A stretch of 64,000 nucleotides of DNA from Cupriavidus numazuensis (lineage in GTDB: Bacteria > Pseudomonadota > Gammaproteobacteria > Burkholderiales > Burkholderiaceae). Both the position numbers and the translations under genes were made by a program. The first letter of the stretch is position 1. Every line of letters starts with the position of its first letter. Below the pieces are notes generated by a model, which saw only the letters and a list, made by a program, of their open reading frames with translations, made no database searches and was not told where the DNA came from. Below, piece by piece: positions 45,766 to 54,781 of the stretch. The stretch covers positions 62,001 to 126,000 of the forward strand of contig NZ_CAJPVI010000004.1 in the NCBI RefSeq assembly GCF_905397435.1. The letters are read 5' to 3'.

Positions 45766-45989
45766 TCGCGCCACCCGTCCCGATACATCCCTTCTTTGCG
45801 CCGTCGGCCTGACGGCGCCCCGCTCCCGCTTTGCTTCCCGGCGCCCGCGTGCGCCAGAGCTTTGTACGCACGGTCCGCACGCCTGACGCGATAGGCCAAG
45901 TTGTGGCGCCGCCCGTCAAGCGATGAATGCCCGCCCTGCCGACAATCCAGCCAACGCCCTGCCATGCAGGGGAAAGCAAAGGAGAAGGC

Positions 45990-46964
45990 ATGAAAGCGGC
46001 ACAAGTCATAGCCGGCGCCGACGGTGGTCGGCTTGAGGTGCGGGATATCCCCGTTCCTCGGCCCGGCGCCAACGAGGTCCTGGTCCGCGTTCGCGCGTCC
46101 GGCCTCAACTACGGCGAGATCAAGTACATGCGCGAGCATCGGAGCGGTAACCCGATGACCGCCGGTGTCGAATTCGCGGGAGAGGTCGTGCGCGTCGGCG
46201 AACAGGTGAGCCAATGGCGTGAAGGCGACCGCGTCATGGGCCATGGCCGCGGCTGCCATGCGCAATATGTGGTCGCGGCCCCGCTGGCGCTGATGGCCGT
46301 GCCCGACGATGTGTCATGGGTCGATGCCGCCGCATTTCCCAATGTCTTCATCACCGCCCACGATGCGCTGGTCAGCAACGGCGAACTGAAGGCCGGCGAA
46401 TCGGTGTTCGTCAACGGCGCCTCGGGCGGCGTGGGCATGGCCGCAATCATGATCGCGGCAACGATGCGCGCGCGGCCCGTGATCGCATCGTCGCGATCCG
46501 CCGCAAAGCTCGAACGCCTGGCGGACTTCGGCGTCAACGTCGGCGTCAATGCGTCCACGGACTCCCAGGTGGACGCCATCATGTCAGCCACCGACAGGCG
46601 CGGCGTGGACATCATCATCGACACGGTCGGCGGCACGGTCTTCGAAGACCATGTCAGGAGCCTTGCGGTGAAAGGGAGGCTCGTCAACCTCGCCCGCCTT
46701 GGTGGCGCCAGCACCGCGCAACTCGACCTGAACCTGCTGTGGCAGAACCGCCTGAAGCTGATCGGCGCAACCTTCCGCACGCGCACCGAGCAGGAACGCC
46801 TCGATTGCATCCAGGCCTGCGCACGCGACCTGCTGCCGTTCTTCCGCGGAGGCAGGCTGCGCCTGCCGATCGACAAGACCTTCCCGATGGCTTCGATTGG
46901 CGAAGCCTATGCCTATATCGCGAGCAGCCAGCACATGGGCAAGATCGTGCTCACGGCTGACTAG
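45990..46964 (+). CDS. zinc-independent quinone oxidoreductase-like protein (MDR family)
   Basis: 324 residues from ATG at 45990, set by AAAGGAGAAGGC. Medium-chain reductase fold: MKAAQVIAGADGGRLEVRDIPVPRPG opening, GLNYGEIKYMREH, GVEFAGEVVRVGEQV, nucleotide loop NGASGGVGMAAIMIA, and the NADP-type SRSAAKLERL. No catalytic zinc cysteines, as in QOR-type enoyl or quinone reductases. Followed 45 bp later by a TauD-type dioxygenase, likely one operon. Confidence 0.88.
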   Translation: MKAAQVIAGADGGRLEVRDIPVPRPGANEVLVRVRASGLNYGEIKYMREHRSGNPMTAGVEFAGEVVRVGEQVSQWREGDRVMGHGRGCHAQYVVAAPLALMAVPDDVSWVDAAAFPNVFITAHDALVSNGELKAGESVFVNGASGGVGMAAIMIAATMRARPVIASSRSAAKLERLADFGVNVGVNASTDSQVDAIMSATDRRGVDIIIDTVGGTVFEDHVRSLAVKGRLVNLARLGGASTAQLDLNLLWQNRLKLIGATFRTRTEQERLDCIQACARDLLPFFRGGRLRLPIDKTFPMASIGEAYAYIASSQHMGKIVLTAD

Positions 46965-47009
46965 CCGCTGACTGACTGCTGACATTCAGACCTTCAACGA
47001 GTAGCCACC

Positions 47010-47852
47010 ATGCAAGTCAACCCCCTTACCTGTTCGATCGGCGCCGAACTGACCGGCGTGAGTCTCGCCGATGTCGCGCGCGACGATTCCCTGTACGCGG
47101 AGATCAAGGCTCTGTTGCTCAAGCACCGCGTGCTGTTCTTTCGCGACCAGGAAATCACGCGCGATGATCATGTCGCGTTCGCGAAGCGCTTCGGCGACCT
47201 CGAGGACCACCCCGTCGCCAATACGGTTCCAGGCTATCCGGGTCTTATCGAGATCGTCAAAAGCGAGAAGCGGGACCATTTCGAGAACACCTATCACAGC
47301 GATGCCTCGTGGCGCGCGAATCCTCCCAGGGGTGCGGTGTTGCGTTGCATCTCCTGCCCGGATGTTGGCGGCGACACGATCTGGGTGAACATGGTCGACG
47401 CGTACAAGAACCTGCCCGAAGAGATCAAGCAGAAGATCGAAGGGCTGCGCGCCAAGCACGGCATCGAGCATTCGTTTGGCGCGATCATGTCGACCGAGGA
47501 GCGCGAGGAACTGGTGCGCAAGCATCCGCTGGTCGATCATCCGGTGGTCAGGACGCATCCGGACACCGGCGAGAAAATCTTGTATGTGACGCCGTTCTCG
47601 ACGCACTTCATCAACTACCACACGCCGGAGAACGTGCGCTTCGGACAGGACAAGACGCCTGGCGCGAGCCTGCTGCTGAACTACCTGCTGAGCCAGGCAG
47701 CGATTCCGGAGTACCAGGTGCGTTTCCGCTGGCGGCCGAACAGCGTGGCGATCTGGGACAACATGGCCACGCAGCACTATGCGGTTAGTGATTACTGGCC
47801 GGCACCGAGGAGGATGGAGCGGGCGACGATTATGGGGGAGAGGCCGTTTTGA
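47010..47852 (+). CDS. TauD/TfdA-family Fe(II)/2-oxoglutarate dioxygenase
   Basis: 280 residues. Jelly-roll fold with the iron triad His96, Asp98 (YHSDASW) and His256 (MATQHYAVSD), and 2-oxoglutarate/substrate arginines Arg267 and Arg271 (PRRMERA), close to TauD His99/Asp101/His255/Arg266/Arg270. The opening VNPLTCSIGAELTGVSLADV and WRANPPRGAVLRCISCPDVGGDTIW are typical. It hydroxylates a substrate next to a leaving group such as sulfonate, ether or amine. The substrate is unknown. The stop is 11 bp from repeat copy C. Confidence 0.9.
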   Translation: MQVNPLTCSIGAELTGVSLADVARDDSLYAEIKALLLKHRVLFFRDQEITRDDHVAFAKRFGDLEDHPVANTVPGYPGLIEIVKSEKRDHFENTYHSDASWRANPPRGAVLRCISCPDVGGDTIWVNMVDAYKNLPEEIKQKIEGLRAKHGIEHSFGAIMSTEEREELVRKHPLVDHPVVRTHPDTGEKILYVTPFSTHFINYHTPENVRFGQDKTPGASLLLNYLLSQAAIPEYQVRFRWRPNSVAIWDNMATQHYAVSDYWPAPRRMERATIMGERPF

Positions 47853-47863
47853 ATGAGCGTGGG

Positions 47864-48720
47864 TTGTCGCTCTTGGCTGGCGCCGCTGGTTCGCCGGCGT
47901 AGCCGGCGGGGGCTTTGTGGTTGGGGTTGATGTGTCGCTCTTGGCTGGCGCCGCGGTTTCGCCGGCGTAGCCGGCGAGTCACTTTTTGTCCGAGCGACAA
48001 AAAGTAACCAAAAAGCGCGTCGTTGCCGCTGGCCATCAATTCCACGGCGGCAGTCGTTCAAACGGCTTTGGACGCCAGCGATGGTGGTCGGCCGTTCGAC
48101 CCTGCTACGCCATGTGAGTCAGAACCTGTGCCTGGCGCGGCACGGCTTTTGGACGATCCCCAAGACGGACTCGGGTACAGCGTTTCAACACGGTCAGTGG
48201 TGGGACGCCTTCGGCTGCGCTGCGCGCACGTCGTCGTCGTCGGGAGGCGAGCTCATTAACGTCGCTGGCGCCCAGGTTCGTCCAAGGTCCTTTCTCTACT
48301 TCGGCATGCCATGCGCGGGCGTCGTCCCCGAGGCGTGGTTTGCCCTGGGCCTGCGTGCTCAGACTAGGGCTCTGCGCGCAGCGCAGCCAAAGGCGATCAC
48401 ACGATATCGCTCGCAGCAGGGTCCACAGACGCTTGCAGGGCTCGTTCAATCAGCGCTGTAATTCTGACCACGGTGGTGCCCCACGCGGCAGGCAGCGTAA
48501 ATCACTCTGAAGCCCATACCCGTACAACACCCTCAGCACACTACGATAAAGATTCGCCCCTTTGGGGCAACCAAAACGCGTTTTTGGTTACTTTTGTCGC
48601 TCGGACAAAAGTGACTCGCCGGCTACGCCGGCGAAACAGCAGCGCCAGCGAAGAGCGATAACCAAGCCCAAACGACAAGCCCCGGCCGGCTACGCCGGCG
48701 ATACACCGGCGCTGGCCAAG
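47864..48720 (+). repeat. four-copy convergent-junction element, copy C
   Basis: Fills the gap between the TauD-type gene and norB, leaving 11 and 16 bp. Same orientation as A and D. End stem-loops: GTCACTTTTTGTC / GACAAAAAGTAAC at 47978-48008, and GTTACTTTTGTC / GACAAAAGTGAC at 48587-48615. Both ends carry a second, outer copy of the terminal unit with TTCGCCGGCGTAGCCGGCG or its complement. The interior is very close to copies A and D. Confidence 0.9.
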
Positions 48721-48736
48721 ACCAAAACCCCACCCC

Positions 48737-51022
48737 TCACCTCCCAGCCACCTCCAACCCCACCGCCCGCGCATCCGCCACGACCGTCCGGTTAGCCAGC
48801 CCCAACACCACCTGCAGCGCAAACGACACGGCTCCAACAATAAACACCACATCACCGAACGTCCGCACCCAACGTAATGTCTGCAGGATCGGCTGCTGCA
48901 TGAACGCTTCGCTGCGCGCATACCATGTCCCGTATTCCACGCTCGCCAGGAACTGGATGATGCCGACGGGCAGCAGGCTGGTGCCGATCATCAGCACGAG
49001 GCCCGCGTTCATGCCCCAGAACGCGGTCTTCATCAGCGCCGGGCTCAGGCGGTAGGCCGGCCGCACATAGCGCAGCACCAGCAGCGTGAAGCCCAGGGCC
49101 AGGAAGCCATAGACCCCGAACAGTGCAGCGTGCGCGTGTACCGGCGTGGTGTTCTGGCCCTGCACGTAGTACAGCGAGATCGGCGGGTTGATCATGAAAC
49201 CGAATACGCCGGCGCCAAGCATGTTCCAGAACGCCACCGCCACGAAGCACATCAGCGGCCACTTCAGGTCGGCCATCCACGGCGCACGATCCTTTAGGCG
49301 CCAGTTGTCCCAGGCTTCATGGCCAAGCACGATCAAAGGCACTACTTCCAGCGCGCTGAACGCGGCACCGACCGCCATCACCGGCGTGGTGGTGCCGGCA
49401 AAGTACAGGTGGTGGAACGTGCCCGGGATACCGCCCAGCATGAACAGCGATGCAGAGGCCAGGCTGGCAGCCGTCGCCATCGGGCGCGATACCAGGCCGA
49501 GCGTGCAGAACACGAACGCCAGCGCCGTCGTAGCAAACACTTCGAAGAAGCCCTCGACCCAAAGGTGGACCACCCACCAACGCCAGTACTCCATCACCGT
49601 CAGGCTGGTGCGCTCGCCGTAGGCCAGGCCGGCGCCATAGAACAACCCGATCGCGACGACTGACGAGGTCAGCAGCGCAAGCAGGTTCTTGTCGCCGCCG
49701 CGCGTACGCAGCGCCGGCCAGATGCCGCGCATCATCAGCACGAGCCAGATCAGGATGCCCGCGAACTTGCCGATCTGCCACAGGCGGCCCAGGTCCACAT
49801 ACTCATAACCTTGATGGCCCAGCCAGAAGTTCAGGTTTGCCGGCAGGATCTGCGCGATCGCCAGGTAGTTGCCCGTGAACGAGCCGACCACCACGACGAC
49901 AAGCGCCCAGAACAGGACATTCACGCCGAGGCGCTGGAACTTCGGGTCCTTGCCGCCGTTGATCAGCGGCGCGAGGAACAGCCCCGCGGCCAGGAAGCCT
50001 GTGGCGATCCAGAACAGCGCGCTCTGGATGTGCCACGTGCGCACCAGCGAGTACGGGAACCACTGCGAGACATCGAGCCCGTAGAACTTCTGGCCCTCGA
50101 CCGTGTAGTGCGCGGTGAAGCCGCCCAGGAATACCTGGAACACGAACAGTGCGACGACGAGGAACAGGTACTTGCCCAGCGCGCGTTGCGACGGCGTGAG
50201 CGGCACGGCGAGCAGCGGATCGCGCGTCGGCGCTTGCGGCAGGTTCTCTTCCTGCCCGCGCAGGAACGCCCATGCCCACACCAGCAGGCCAACGCCAGCC
50301 AGCAACACCACTACACTGACCACCGACCACACCACGTTTTCGCTGGTTGGTTGATTGCCGATCAGCGGCTCATGCGGCCAGTTGTTGGTGTAGGTCGCTT
50401 CGTGCCCCGGACGCGACGTGGATGCGGCCCATGCCGTCCAGAAGAAGAAGTGCGTGAGCTGCACGCGGCGTTCGGCGCTCGGCAGCGTGTTCTCCTTCAT
50501 CGCGAAGTGCTCGCGGCTCGTGTGCAGGTCGGGCGAGTCGGAGAACAGGCGGTCATAGTAGCTGGCGGTCTGCGCCATGGCTTGCGCGCGCAGCGGCGAG
50601 ACGGTCAGTACGCCGGTCTGTGCGTCGGCATGGTTACCGCGGTACTCGGCGCGCAGTTGCTCGCGCAAGCCGGCTTGCGTCGGCCCGTCGAGCTTCGCGT
50701 AAGGCCGGCTGTACTGCTTCTGCGCCGCCAGGTCCAGCCACGCGGTCAGCTCGCGATGCAGCCAGTCGGCGGTCCAGTCCGGCGCCTGGTAGGCGCCGTG
50801 GCCCCAGATGGAGCCGAGCTGCATGCCGCCGACCGATTGCCAGGCGGTCTGGCCATCGAGGATATCGTCGCCGGTGAACAGCGCGCGGCCATCGCTGGCC
50901 ACGACCTTCGCCGGTATCGGCGGCGCTTGCCGGTAGACCTCGACACCGTAGTAGCCGAGCAGGGAGAACGTGACCGCCAGCACGGCGATCAGCAGGAACC
51001 AGAGTCTGCGATAGGGACCCAT
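48737..51022 (-). CDS. norB: quinol-dependent nitric oxide reductase
   Basis: 761 residues, the single-subunit qNOR length. The N-terminal ~220 residues are the cytochrome-c-like extension without a haem motif; a haem-copper-oxidase core of about 12 helices follows, with His ligands in VRTWHIQSALFW, VVHLWVEGFFEVFATT, GTFHHLYFAGTTTP and TPVHAHAALFG. Conserved Glu residues (LWVEGFFEV) surround the non-haem iron site. It reduces NO to N2O with quinol, for denitrification or detoxification. It is 49 bp downstream of norA, under NorR control. Confidence 0.96.
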   Translation of the reverse strand: MGPYRRLWFLLIAVLAVTFSLLGYYGVEVYRQAPPIPAKVVASDGRALFTGDDILDGQTAWQSVGGMQLGSIWGHGAYQAPDWTADWLHRELTAWLDLAAQKQYSRPYAKLDGPTQAGLREQLRAEYRGNHADAQTGVLTVSPLRAQAMAQTASYYDRLFSDSPDLHTSREHFAMKENTLPSAERRVQLTHFFFWTAWAASTSRPGHEATYTNNWPHEPLIGNQPTSENVVWSVVSVVVLLAGVGLLVWAWAFLRGQEENLPQAPTRDPLLAVPLTPSQRALGKYLFLVVALFVFQVFLGGFTAHYTVEGQKFYGLDVSQWFPYSLVRTWHIQSALFWIATGFLAAGLFLAPLINGGKDPKFQRLGVNVLFWALVVVVVGSFTGNYLAIAQILPANLNFWLGHQGYEYVDLGRLWQIGKFAGILIWLVLMMRGIWPALRTRGGDKNLLALLTSSVVAIGLFYGAGLAYGERTSLTVMEYWRWWVVHLWVEGFFEVFATTALAFVFCTLGLVSRPMATAASLASASLFMLGGIPGTFHHLYFAGTTTPVMAVGAAFSALEVVPLIVLGHEAWDNWRLKDRAPWMADLKWPLMCFVAVAFWNMLGAGVFGFMINPPISLYYVQGQNTTPVHAHAALFGVYGFLALGFTLLVLRYVRPAYRLSPALMKTAFWGMNAGLVLMIGTSLLPVGIIQFLASVEYGTWYARSEAFMQQPILQTLRWVRTFGDVVFIVGAVSFALQVVLGLANRTVVADARAVGLEVAGR

Positions 51023-51071
51023 GATGAGGCTCGCTTATTGGTAAGTTTCCTGGGGGATGTGTCCGGGGGAC

Positions 51072-51749
51072 TCAGTCGTTCGCGGCGACCGCGGCGGCCG
51101 GCTCGAACAGGATGTTGTTTTCCAGGTGGATGTGTTCCATCAGGTCTTCGCGCAGCGTGCGCAGGCCCAGGTACAGCGCGCGCCAGGTGTTGCAGGCCGC
51201 GCGCGGCAGCGTGATGTCGTTGGTCAGCGAGGCCAGGCGCTGCAGCGCTTCACCGTGATCGTCATGCTCCATGCGCATCACCCGGATCGGCGCCGTGGCG
51301 GCCACTTGCAGCCCGCGCGCGAGCATCGGGAACAGGATCTGCTCTTCCTTCTGCATATGGGCTTCCAGTTCGCTGCGCATCGCCACCAGGTGGTCGGCCA
51401 GGCCGACCGGGCAATCCGGCCGGTCGCCGTGCACATGCTCGACGCGGCGAGCCAGGCGGATCAGTTCCGGAAGCTGCTCGCGATGGCGCTCGTGGAAACG
51501 CGTCAGGATGTGGGCAATCAGCGACGCCGGCGGCACCGTGCCCCAGTCGGTCTGCGCGGGCTCGCTGTCGCGCTGCAAGGTCTGCAGGCGTGTTTCGATG
51601 GCATCGGCGTCGAGTCCCTTGGCGAACGCGGCATCGCGCAGCGTCTGCTTGCCCCCGCAGCAGAAGTCGAGGTCATAGTCGTGGAAGATGCCGGTGGCAC
51701 CAGGAATCCGGCGGGCCAGTTGGCCCAGAGGCTGGTCTTGCAAGCGCAT
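51072..51749 (-). CDS. norA: di-iron NO-response protein (NorA / YtfE / ScdA family)
   Basis: 225 residues from ATG at 51749, set by AAGGAGCACATC. The N-terminal ScdA domain has FHDYDLDFCCGGKQTL; a hemerythrin-like domain carries iron ligands in HILTRFHERHREQ, AHMQKEEQILFP, RMEHDDHGEAL and EHIHLENNILF. In R. eutropha the homologue NorA is co-transcribed with norB, binds NO and lowers free cytoplasmic NO; E. coli YtfE is linked to repair of nitrosated iron centres. First gene of norAB, directly downstream of a sigma-54-type promoter. Confidence 0.93.
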   Translation of the reverse strand: MRLQDQPLGQLARRIPGATGIFHDYDLDFCCGGKQTLRDAAFAKGLDADAIETRLQTLQRDSEPAQTDWGTVPPASLIAHILTRFHERHREQLPELIRLARRVEHVHGDRPDCPVGLADHLVAMRSELEAHMQKEEQILFPMLARGLQVAATAPIRVMRMEHDDHGEALQRLASLTNDITLPRAACNTWRALYLGLRTLREDLMEHIHLENNILFEPAAAVAAND

Positions 51750-51784
51750 GATGTGCTCCTTCTCAAATGTGTCGCAGATCACTA

Positions 51785-51800
51785 CGCGAGTACCGTGCCA
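51785..51800 (-). promoter_or_regulatory. sigma-54 promoter of norA-norB
   Basis: On the minus strand TGGCAC (51800-51795) is followed after five bases by TCGCG, matching the -24/-12 pattern TGGCAC-N5-TTGCW with a mismatch in the -12 part. It lies 36-51 bp upstream of the norA start with NorR boxes behind it, as expected for a NorR-activated promoter. Confidence 0.65.
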
Positions 51801-51824
51801 GATTTTCTTCCAATAAAATCATTA

Positions 51825-51878
51825 GGTTAGATTAGTCAAGGTATAATTCACCCGGTTAAAGTTGTGGTGCAATTTACC
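51825..51878. promoter_or_regulatory. NorR binding boxes
   Basis: Two perfect GGT-N7-ACC sites are present: 51840-51852 (spacer ATAATTC) and 51866-51878 (spacer GCAATTT). A degenerate third (GGT-N7-GTC) is at 51825-51837. R. eutropha NorR is known to bind GGT-N7-ACC sites upstream of norA. The boxes lie between norR and the norA promoter, so they may also affect norR expression. Confidence 0.75.
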
Positions 51879-51891
51879 CATCAAGGTATTT

Positions 51892-53460
51892 ATGACCCTA
51901 ATCCGGCGTGGTATCTATTCGGAACTCCTGGCGGACCTGGCAGCCGACCTGCCGCACGCGGTTCGCCTGCAGCGGCTGGTGAGCGCGCTGCGCGCGTGTT
52001 TCCGTTGCGGTGCCGTGGCACTCCTGCGGCTGGAAGAGGAGCACTTGCGGCCCGTGGCAGTGGACGGGCTCGTCCGCGACGCGCTGGGGCGCCGCTTTGC
52101 GGTGGGACTGCATCCGCGGCTCGGCGCCATCCTCGCGCGGCGCGGTGTCACTTGCTTCCACCATGACAGCGTGTTGCCCGATCCCTACGACGGTCTCATC
52201 GACGAACATGTGGGCGAGCCTCTGCCCGTGCATGACTGCATGGGCATCCGCCTTGAGCTTGAGGGTCGCGCCTGGGGCGTGCTCACGCTGGATGCCCTGC
52301 AGGTCGGCACCTTCGACGATGCCGCACAGGCCGAGCTGGACGGACTGACGCTGCTGGTCGAGGCCGCCATCCGCACCACGCGGCTGGAGGCGGACATCCG
52401 CGCGCTGCAACTGTCGCGCGGCAAGACACCCGACAATGAGTTGCCGCCGGACGAGGGCGAGATCATCGGCCAGAGCGAGGCCATCACAGGGCTGCTGCAT
52501 GAACTGGATGTGGTGGCCGATTCGGAACTGCCGGTGCTGCTGCTTGGGGAGACCGGTGTCGGCAAGGAGCTGTTCGCACACAGGCTGCATCGCCTGTCGC
52601 GCCGGCGCGACCGTCCGCTGGTCCACGTGAACTGCGCCGCGCTGCCGGAGTCGCTCGCCGAGAGCGAGCTGTTCGGCCACGTCAAAGGCGCGTTCTCGGG
52701 CGCCACCGGCGAGCGTCCGGGCCGCTTCGAGGCTGCTGACGGCGGCACGCTATTCCTCGATGAGGTCGGTGAACTGCCGTTGGCGATCCAGGCCAAGCTG
52801 CTGCGCACGCTGCAGAACGGCGAGATCCAGCGGCTGGGCTCCGACAAGCCGCGCCGCGTGGACGTGCGCGTGATCGCCGCGACAAACCGTAACCTGCGCG
52901 AGCATGTACGGGACGGCTCGTTCCGCGCCGACCTGTATCACCGGCTGTCGGTCTATCCGATCCCCATTCCGCCGCTGCGCGAACGTGACAACGACGTGCT
53001 GCTACTGGCCGGCCGCTTCCTCGAACTGAACCGCGCACGGCTCGGCATGCGCAGCCTGCGCCTGTCGCCGGGCGCGCAGGACGCGCTGCGCCGGTACCGC
53101 TGGCCCGGCAATGTGAGAGAGCTGGAGCATGTGGTGAGCCGTGCGGCGCTGCGGTCAGTGAGCCGGGGGGCCAACCGGAATGACATCGTGACGCTGGAGG
53201 CGGATCTGCTTGACCTGGATAGTCCGGCACTGCCATCGGAAGCGTCCGTCGTAGACGTGGAGAGCGCGCCGTCAGCGGTGCATACCCGTGCGACGCTGGC
53301 CGCAGGCGTCACGTTGCGCGATGCCGTAGAGCAGACTCAGCGGGAATGCATCGAGCATGCGCTAAGGGTTCATGGGCGGAATTGGGCGCGGGCTGCGCGG
53401 GAACTGGGGGTGGATGCTAGTAATTTGCATAAGTTGGCTAAGAGGTTGGGGTGTAAGTAA
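51892..53460 (+). CDS. norR: NO-responsive sigma-54 activator NorR
   Basis: 522 residues from ATG at 51892 (AAGG upstream). GAF domain (~15-180) with the NO-sensing iron-site residues in [11 protein letters not shown] (Asp97, Asp100) and VHDCMG (Cys116). AAA+ domain (~190-425): Walker [10 protein letters not shown], Walker [12 protein letters not shown], arginine finger region [14 protein letters not shown]. The sigma-54 contact loop reads GAFSGA (266-271) instead of the usual GAFTGA. C-terminal Fis-type HTH ([25 protein letters not shown]). Divergent from norAB. Confidence 0.95.
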   Translation: MTLIRRGIYSELLADLAADLPHAVRLQRLVSALRACFRCGAVALLRLEEEHLRPVAVDGLVRDALGRRFAVGLHPRLGAILARRGVTCFHHDSVLPDPYDGLIDEHVGEPLPVHDCMGIRLELEGRAWGVLTLDALQVGTFDDAAQAELDGLTLLVEAAIRTTRLEADIRALQLSRGKTPDNELPPDEGEIIGQSEAITGLLHELDVVADSELPVLLLGETGVGKELFAHRLHRLSRRRDRPLVHVNCAALPESLAESELFGHVKGAFSGATGERPGRFEAADGGTLFLDEVGELPLAIQAKLLRTLQNGEIQRLGSDKPRRVDVRVIAATNRNLREHVRDGSFRADLYHRLSVYPIPIPPLRERDNDVLLLAGRFLELNRARLGMRSLRLSPGAQDALRRYRWPGNVRELEHVVSRAALRSVSRGANRNDIVTLEADLLDLDSPALPSEASVVDVESAPSAVHTRATLAAGVTLRDAVEQTQRECIEHALRVHGRNWARAARELGVDASNLHKLAKRLGCK

Positions 53461-53467
53461 GGGGGGT

Positions 53468-54322
53468 TGTTGTTCTTGGCTGGCGCCTCTGGTTTGGCGG
53501 TGTAGCCAGCGGGGCGTCTGGTTTAGGCTGGGGTGTCGCTCTTGGCATGCGCCGCTGTTTCGCCGGCGTAGCCGGCGACCTACTCTTTTGTCCGAGCGAC
53601 AAAAGAGTAGGCAGAAAAGCGCGTCGTTGCCGCTGGCCATCAATTCCACGGCGGCAGGGGTTCAAACGGCTTTGGACGCCTGCCACGGTGGTCAGCCGTT
53701 CGACCCTGCTACGCCATGTGAGTCAGAACCTGTGCCTGGCGCGGCACGGCTTTTGGACGATCCCCAAGACGGACTCGGGTACAGCGTTCCAATCAGGTCA
53801 ATGGTGGGACGCCTTCGGCTGCGCTGCGCGCACGGCGTCGTCGGGTGGCGAGCTCATCAACGTCGCTGGCGCCCAGGTTCGTCCAAGGTCCTTTCTCTAC
53901 TTCGGCATGCCATGCGCGGGGCACCGTCCCCGAGGCGTGGATTGCCCTGGGCCTGTGTGCTCAGACTAGGGCCCTGCGCGCAGCGCAGCCGAAGGCGATC
54001 ACACGATATCACTCGCAGCAGGGGCCACAGACGCTTGCAGGGCTCGTTCAATCAGCGCTGTATTTCCACTCACGGTGGTGCCCCACGCGGCAGGCAGCGT
54101 AAATCACTCTGAAGCCCATACCCGTACAACACCCCTGGCACACTACGATAAAAATTCGCCCCTTTGGGGCAACCAAAACGCGTTTTTGGTTACTTTTGTC
54201 GCTCGGACAAAAGTGACTCGCCGGCTACGCCGGCGAAACAGCGGCGCCAGCGAAGAGCGACAACCCAGCCCAAACGAGAAGCCCCCGCCGGCTACGCCGC
54301 CAAACCAGCAGCGCATGCCAAG
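53468..54322 (+). repeat. four-copy convergent-junction element, copy D
   Basis: Fills the gap between norR (stop 53460) and ubiT (stop complement 54332), leaving 7 and 9 bp. End stem-loops: CCTACTCTTTTGTC / GACAAAAGAGTAGG at 53579-53611, identical to copy A left, and GTTACTTTTGTC / GACAAAAGTGAC at 54189-54217. Outer degenerate terminal units on both sides (for example a GTGTAGCCAGCGGGG variant at ~53,500). Interior matches A and C with scattered substitutions. Confidence 0.9.
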
Positions 54323-54331
54323 ATCGCCAAC

Positions 54332-54781
54332 TCAACCTCCCCCCCCACCCCCAAACCCCGCCGCCAGCCGCCGAGCAACCGACCCAAGCCACGCCGGCCG
54401 AGGCGCCGCATCCAGCCAGTATTTCACCTCCAACCCCAACGCCGTATCCCCACTGATCACCAGCCTGCGCTGAAAAAAGAGCGTATCGGTATCACACTGC
54501 CCCGCCAGCAGCCGCAGGTAATCCGGCACGCACGCGCGCAGCGTCAGCTCCGGCGTGCCACTGCCACCGCCCATCCGAAACCGCCCATTCTCGCAACGGA
54601 AAGGCACATCAAGCCCGAGGTCCGTCACCGTCAACAAGAAGGTATGCCCGTCGAGCGCCTCAGGCGGCTCCAACCATCCGGCACGACGTGCCAGTTCCAA
54701 CGCCGACACCAGCGGCAACGCGCGCGCACGGCCTGGCAAACGGCGATGCACACGGGCCAGCAGCAATTGCAGTGCGCTCAT
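54332..54781 (-). CDS. ubiT: UbiT, SCP2-type lipid-binding protein for O2-independent ubiquinone synthesis
   Basis: 149 residues from ATG at 54781, overlapping the ubiV stop (ATGA). SCP2 sterol-carrier-like domain: LPLVSALELARRAGWLEPPEALDGHTFLLTVTDLGL and the conserved DTDTLFFQRRLVISGDTALGLEVKYWLD. UbiT binds ubiquinone precursors and with UbiU-UbiV allows ring hydroxylation without oxygen. The C-terminus ends in six glycines encoded by a long G/C run that abuts repeat copy D, an unusual tail. Confidence 0.9.
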   Translation of the reverse strand: MSALQLLLARVHRRLPGRARALPLVSALELARRAGWLEPPEALDGHTFLLTVTDLGLDVPFRCENGRFRMGGGSGTPELTLRACVPDYLRLLAGQCDTDTLFFQRRLVISGDTALGLEVKYWLDAAPRPAWLGSVARRLAAGFGGGGGG

